This document shows, in pieces, positions 60,713-64,000 of a stretch of DNA of 64,000 nt. A program made the translations under genes and the position numbers. Under the pieces are notes generated by a model, which was not told the DNA's origin, did not search any database, and worked only from the letters and a program-made list of their open reading frames with translations. How positions within the stretch are numbered: position 1 is the stretch's first letter; the number at the start of each line of letters is the position of its first letter. Source of the DNA: Anaerolineae bacterium (GTDB lineage: Bacteria > Chloroflexota > Anaerolineae > Aggregatilineales > Phototrophicaceae); the NCBI GenBank assembly GCA_022823945.1, contig JAJEBK010000024.1:51431-115430 (forward strand). Direction: 5' to 3'.

Positions 60713-61450
60713 ATGTTCGGGGCGCGGCGCTGGTGGAAACAGGCGAGACGTGGCTTGACGGCAATTCTCGGCTTGCTGCGTTTGAGCTTTGCGCAGATCC
60801 GCGGCGGGCGGCGCATTATCAAGCGAGGCGAAGTCTATTATGTGCCGCTGTGGCTGCCGATCACACTGGCGCTGCTGCTGGTATCGACGCCGTTTTGGGG
60901 CGACGCAGCGAGTTTCGCGCTGCGATTGCTGCCTGGGCAACACAAGCTCGAGCTGGCGGGTTTCTTTGCGCCCTCGGTGCGACACTGGGAAGACGAGATC
61001 GGTGAATGGGCGGCGCGCGCAGATGTGGACTCGCACTTGCTGGCGACTGTGATGCAGATCGAGTCCTGTGGGCATCCCAGCGTGGTCAGCAATGCGGGCG
61101 CCAGGGGTTTGTTTCAAGTGATGCCATTTCACTTCGCCGAGGATGATGACATGCTCGATCCCGATACCAATGCGCGGCGAGGCGGCGACTATCTGAATTA
61201 TTGCCTGGGGGCGGCTGGCGGCGTGATCGGCCTGGCGCTGGCTTGTTACAATGGCGGACCAGCCGTCATCAGCCAGACGCGCGAAAGCTGGCCGGCAGAG
61301 ACGCAAGCCTATTATCGATGGGGAGTCGGCATCTACAGCGCCGCCGCGGCCCGCGCCTCACACAGCGAGACTTATGAGCAGTGGCTGGCGGCTGGCGGAG
61401 CCCGTCTGTGTCAGAGCGCCGAGCGAGAACTGGGCATTGGCTGGCGCTAG
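60713..61450 (+). CDS. Lytic transglycosylase (SLT domain), membrane-anchored
   Basis: 245 residues from ATG 60713; a TTG at 60686 would add nine. Basic N-terminus, one membrane helix (about 46-62), then an extracytoplasmic SLT domain (about 95-225): catalytic Glu117 in VMQIESCG, GLFQVMPFHF, and ACYNGGPAVI. It cleaves the MurNAc-GlcNAc bond of peptidoglycan to give anhydro-muropeptides, which would feed the NagZ-like enzyme at 18838. It is divergent from the MTHFR gene and convergent to lexA, ending 4 bases into the lexA stop. Confidence 0.87.
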   Translation: MFGARRWWKQARRGLTAILGLLRLSFAQIRGGRRIIKRGEVYYVPLWLPITLALLLVSTPFWGDAASFALRLLPGQHKLELAGFFAPSVRHWEDEIGEWAARADVDSHLLATVMQIESCGHPSVVSNAGARGLFQVMPFHFAEDDDMLDPDTNARRGGDYLNYCLGAAGGVIGLALACYNGGPAVISQTRESWPAETQAYYRWGVGIYSAAAARASHSETYEQWLAAGGARLCQSAERELGIGWR

Positions 61451-62124
61451 GCGTAAGTGCGCATCACAGAAAGCACCTTGCCTTTGATCTCGCAATTATC
61501 AGGCAAGACTTGCAGTGGCTGATAAGCTGGGTTGGCGGGTTGCAGTTCAATCATGTCGCCGCGGCGATAAAAATGTTTCAGTGTGGTTTCGCTGTCTTCT
61601 TTCAGCCAGGCCGCCACCATATCGCCATTGTCGGCGGTATTCTGCCGGCGCAGGATGACGATATCGCCATGCTGGATCATGGCATCAATCATGGAATCGC
61701 CACGCACCGCCAATGCGAAGACTTCGCTCGCGTCAAACTTGCCCAAAAGCGCCGGCGGCACACTGATATAATCGTCTTCGTCGATATGATGGGCGATGTC
61801 ATCGGGCAGCGAAATCGGCTCGCCAGCGGCAATACGCCCGACCAGCGCGACTTGCAACTGCTGCCCGCTCGCCAGCGCGCTTGCCGATGCCACGCCTGGG
61901 ATGCTGCGCACGATCCGCAAACCGCGCGACACCCTGTCCGAGCGCTCAATGTAGCCGGCGGCGACCAGCTTGTTCAGGTTGTAATTGACCACCGATGTCG
62001 AGCCAATATGGCATTCATCGCCAATCTCGCGGATGCTGGGTGGATAGCCATTGTCGCGCACAAACGCTGTCATGAAACGTAGCATGCGCTGCTGCCGCGC
62101 CGATAAATTGCGGAATTCTTTCAT
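61447..62124 (-). CDS. lexA: SOS regulator LexA
   Basis: 225 residues. Winged helix at 1-70 (PPSIREIGDECHIGSTSVVNYNLNKL, the DNA-recognition helix), then the self-cleaving peptidase domain: cleavage site Ala100-Gly101 (VGRIAAGEP), nucleophile Ser144 (RGDSMIDAMI) and Lys183 (TLKHF). Everything needed for RecA-stimulated autocleavage is present. It is autoregulated, as its own operator lies in its promoter spacer. Its stop overlaps the end of the transglycosylase gene. Confidence 0.95.
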   Translation of the reverse strand: MKEFRNLSARQQRMLRFMTAFVRDNGYPPSIREIGDECHIGSTSVVNYNLNKLVAAGYIERSDRVSRGLRIVRSIPGVASASALASGQQLQVALVGRIAAGEPISLPDDIAHHIDEDDYISVPPALLGKFDASEVFALAVRGDSMIDAMIQHGDIVILRRQNTADNGDMVAAWLKEDSETTLKHFYRRGDMIELQPANPAYQPLQVLPDNCEIKGKVLSVMRTYA

Positions 62125-62155
62125 AAGCCTCGCCCTTGTCTCAGCCCTTACTAGA

Positions 62156-62185
62156 AGTATACAGGAACATCTGTTTCTGTGTCAA
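62156..62185 (-). promoter_or_regulatory. lexA promoter
   Basis: On the minus strand a perfect TTGACA (62180-62185), an 18-base spacer and TATACT (62156-62161). The lexA ATG lies 32 bases downstream of the -10. It is the clearest promoter in the window. Confidence 0.7.
62165..62176. promoter_or_regulatory. LexA operator (SOS box) in the lexA promoter spacer
   Basis: GAAC-ATCT-GTTT, a one-mismatch fit to the GAAC-N4-GTTC Cheo-box known for Bacillus-type LexA. It sits between -35 and -10, so bound LexA would block the promoter. I saw no second clear box in the window. Confidence 0.6.
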
Positions 62186-62329
62186 ATGTTCTAAAGCGCA
62201 GGGAGTGGCAATTTTTCTGGATATGTTCATTCCTTGGATCCCCCAACTGGGCAGCAGGAAGCAAAGCACGCGCGAACAGATTCGAATCCGCTTGCCTTGA
62301 CTCCCCTCTCCAACTCTTCGGGCAGAACG

Positions 62330-64000
62330 CTAATCCTCCGCCAGCTTCTTCAGCGCCTCGACCACCGGTATCCAGCGATCCCAGCCCCGGTCACGATAGC
62401 CCTCTGCCTCGCTGATGCCCATGGGACCATCCTCATGGCTGTCGCCGCCGAAGGCGTGCAAAACCCGCTCCCAGCGCTCGACATGCGGCGTGCCATCCGC
62501 CTGCTCTTTAATATAGCCCTTGATATCGTTTATCAAGCTCTGCGGCACTTTGTAGGGCGCGGGCACAGGCGTGTCCGTCGGTACAGGTGTGTTCGTTGGC
62601 ACGGGCGTGTTTGTCGGCGGTGGCAGAGGCGTGTTTGTCGGTACGGGTGTGTTCGTCGGTACGGGCGTATTCGTTGGCACAGGCGTATTGGTCGGCGGTT
62701 GCAACTGCGTCAGCGCGTCCACCACACCCTGCCAGCGCGTCCAGCCATTGTTCGTAACATAACCCTGCGCCTCAGACAGCGTCACCGGATTGGCCAAGGT
62801 CGCCGCATCAACCTGGCTGTGCATATAGCCCAGCGCCGCCAATGCTCGTGCCCAGCGCTTGTAATGATCAGATGTCTCAGGCTGTTCGTCCCGATAGCCG
62901 ATGATGGTCTGCATCAAACTGGCGAAAGGTCCGCTCGGTTGCGGCACTGGCGTATCTGTGGGCATCGCTGTTGCCGTCGGCGTGTTTGTCGGCATCGCTG
63001 TTGGGCTGGAAGTTGCCGTTGGCGTTGAAGTGGCAGTCGATGTCACAGTAGGAGTCGCTGTTGGCGTAGGCGTGGGCGTATCAGCGACTTGCTGCTGCTG
63101 ATCCTGCTGCATTTGCGTCAGGGCATCGACCACCGGCTGCCAGCGGTTGCGGCTGTAGGTATCTGCCATCTGCTGCGCCTCTGCAAGCGTCATCGGATTG
63201 GCGTGGCTGCCATGCCCCAGCGCCGCCAATGCCCGCGCCCAGCGCTTGTAATGGTCGGAAGTATCAGCCTGTTCATCGCGGTAGCCGATTAAAGTCTGAA
63301 TCAGGCTCGGCACGGGTGTATCCGAGGCGATTGGTGTAGCTGTCGGAATGGGCGTGTCCGAAGGTATCGGCGTATTTGATGGAATCGGCGTCGCTGTCGG
63401 CGGACCGGCGGACGCGGTTTTCACATGCTTCGTGAGAACGGGATTGACCCCGCTCTCCAGATAGGCGGTGATGCTGACGGTATAGGTTGTGCCCGCCTTC
63501 AATCCTTTGAAAGTATGCGAAGTTGTGCCCGCGTTGGGCGTTACGAAGTCGTAATGGCCGCCGCCGCTGATTTCAACGAAATAGAGCAAGACCTTGCCCA
63601 TGTCGCTCCACTGGACTTTGATGTGGTCTTTGGATACCTGGAATATCATGCCCAGGCTGCCATCGGTGGGCAGGCTGCCGGGGTCGGGCGTGTTGGTGGG
63701 TGTCAAAGTGTTGGTGGGCGTCGGCGTGATTGTTGGCGTACTTGTCGCTGTCGGCGTAGAAGTTGCCGTCGCTGTATTCGTCGGCGTGGCGGTGGCGGTT
63801 GGCGTCGGCGTATCGCTGGGCGTTGAAGTTGCCGTCGGCGTCGGCGTATCAGTAGGCAGCACGACCTGGTCTTGCTGCCCTTGCTGCGCGACTGGCGTAT
63901 CAGTTGGCGGCGCGTTTGGATCCGGCTTGGTGCGGAAAGTGGTCGGCAGCGACTGCTTGAAAACCGCATCACAACCCTTGTTGCATAACTTCACGAAGGC
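62330..64000 (-). CDS. Modular surface protein, Pro/Thr linkers with Fn3-like and three repeat domains (5' end missing)
   Basis: At least 556 residues; the frame is still open at the window edge, so the N-terminus, including any signal peptide, lies outside. Order from the left edge of the protein: a short Cys-containing segment, a TPT/TNT linker, a fibronectin-III-like domain (SLGMIFQVSKDHIKVQWSD ... TTYTVSITAYLESG), another linker, then three copies of a module of about 65-70 residues (63110-63310, 62700-62925, 62333-62539) of form GYRDEQ-x6-YKRWARALAALG ... AEAQ ... RW-x2-VVDALT. Linkers consist of tandem TNTPVP-type 18-base repeats. Resembles modules found in large secreted glycan-active or adhesion proteins. 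No catalytic domain is visible in the part seen. Confidence 0.75.
   Translation of the reverse strand, partial: AFVKLCNKGCDAVFKQSLPTTFRTKPDPNAPPTDTPVAQQGQQDQVVLPTDTPTPTATSTPSDTPTPTATATPTNTATATSTPTATSTPTITPTPTNTLTPTNTPDPGSLPTDGSLGMIFQVSKDHIKVQWSDMGKVLLYFVEISGGGHYDFVTPNAGTTSHTFKGLKAGTTYTVSITAYLESGVNPVLTKHVKTASAGPPTATPIPSNTPIPSDTPIPTATPIASDTPVPSLIQTLIGYRDEQADTSDHYKRWARALAALGHGSHANPMTLAEAQQMADTYSRNRWQPVVDALTQMQQDQQQQVADTPTPTPTATPTVTSTATSTPTATSSPTAMPTNTPTATAMPTDTPVPQPSGPFASLMQTIIGYRDEQPETSDHYKRWARALAALGYMHSQVDAATLANPVTLSEAQGYVTNNGWTRWQGVVDALTQLQPPTNTPVPTNTPVPTNTPVPTNTPLPPPTNTPVPTNTPVPTDTPVPAPYKVPQSLINDIKGYIKEQADGTPHVERWERVLHAFGGDSHEDGPMGISEAEGYRDRGWDRWIPVVEALKKLAED
62550..62700. repeat. 18-base tandem repeats encoding TNTPVP linkers
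   Basis: Seven to eight units of GGCACGGGCGTGTTCGTT-type sequence, encoding PTNTPV on the minus strand. Similar but more degenerate stretches encode the other linkers (about 62940-63085, 63315-63420, 63685-63920). Unit number may vary by slippage. Confidence 0.75.

Noticed and set aside
62266..62298. AGATTCGAATCCGC, similar to a tRNA T-arm
   Set aside because: No acceptor, D or anticodon arms can be folded around it; chance similarity.

Overview
This 64 kb window is bacterial chromosome, GC-rich (I estimate high-50s % GC by eye, not computed) with small gaps and many intergenic GC-rich hairpin repeats. My best guess is a member of the Chloroflexota (Anaerolineae-like), probably from a metagenome assembly. 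The basis is indirect: secreted sugar-binding proteins with an AQD signal-peptide end, a fused homocysteine methyltransferase/MTHFR, a LexA with a Bacillus-type operator, Pro/Thr-rich linkers in surface proteins, and a 'DGNHRVS' ParB-like protein. No rRNA, tRNA, CRISPR array or insertion sequence was seen.

Layout. 1-5.7 kb: end of an unknown gene, then a four-gene catabolic operon (FAD oxidoreductase, aldo/keto reductase, D-threonine-aldolase-like PLP enzyme, ADP-ribosylglycohydrolase fused to beta-sandwich domains). 5.7-10.3 kb (minus): sugar ABC transporter (binding protein and two permeases) followed by a GH32 fructosidase, so probably sucrose/fructan use; the binding-protein gene has a TGA inside its signal peptide. 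10.5-12.9 kb: gatA and coaE. 12.9-14.7 kb: an orphan phage terminase pair preceded by a structured inverted repeat. 15-20.5 kb: M42 peptidase, signal-less binding protein, beta-propeller protein, GH3 (NagZ-like) enzyme. 20.6-24.7 kb: small secreted protein and a second sugar ABC operon. 24.8-37.2 kb: a deoxy-sugar catabolic island (L-fuconate dehydratase, third sugar ABC operon, second enolase-superfamily dehydratase, L-rhamnose mutarotase, L-fuconolactonase, Gfo/Idh oxidoreductase, two MaoC hydratases, a CaiB CoA-transferase), with small membrane-anchored coiled-coil proteins between them. 37.5-44.2 kb: envelope and housekeeping genes (LysM/M23 peptidase, HEAT protein, PhyH dioxygenase, SurE, MFS, MurJ). 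44.3-56.7 kb: flavin reductase, vanadium-haloperoxidase-like protein with a 12-nt poly-C tract at its signal peptide, binding protein, AlkZ-like glycosylase, CDF transporter, anchored proteins, GT39-like transferase, ABC ATPase, SH3b/CARDB protein, methyltransferase. 56.8-64 kb: ParB-like protein, response regulator overlapping a homocysteine methyltransferase/MTHFR gene, lytic transglycosylase, lexA with a clear promoter and operator, and the 3' part of a modular surface protein.

How it works together. The dominant theme is uptake and oxidation of plant or algal sugars (three ABC importers without their own ATPase; fucose/rhamnose, fructan and amino-sugar enzymes) plus cell-wall turnover. 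The most unusual signals are the poly-C tract in the haloperoxidase-like gene, the nonsense codon in a signal peptide, the orphan terminase with its structured upstream element, the families of hairpin repeats sitting at gene 3' ends, apparent leaderless starts at murJ and the M23 gene, and a mini-ORF overlapping the start of the MTHFR fusion gene.
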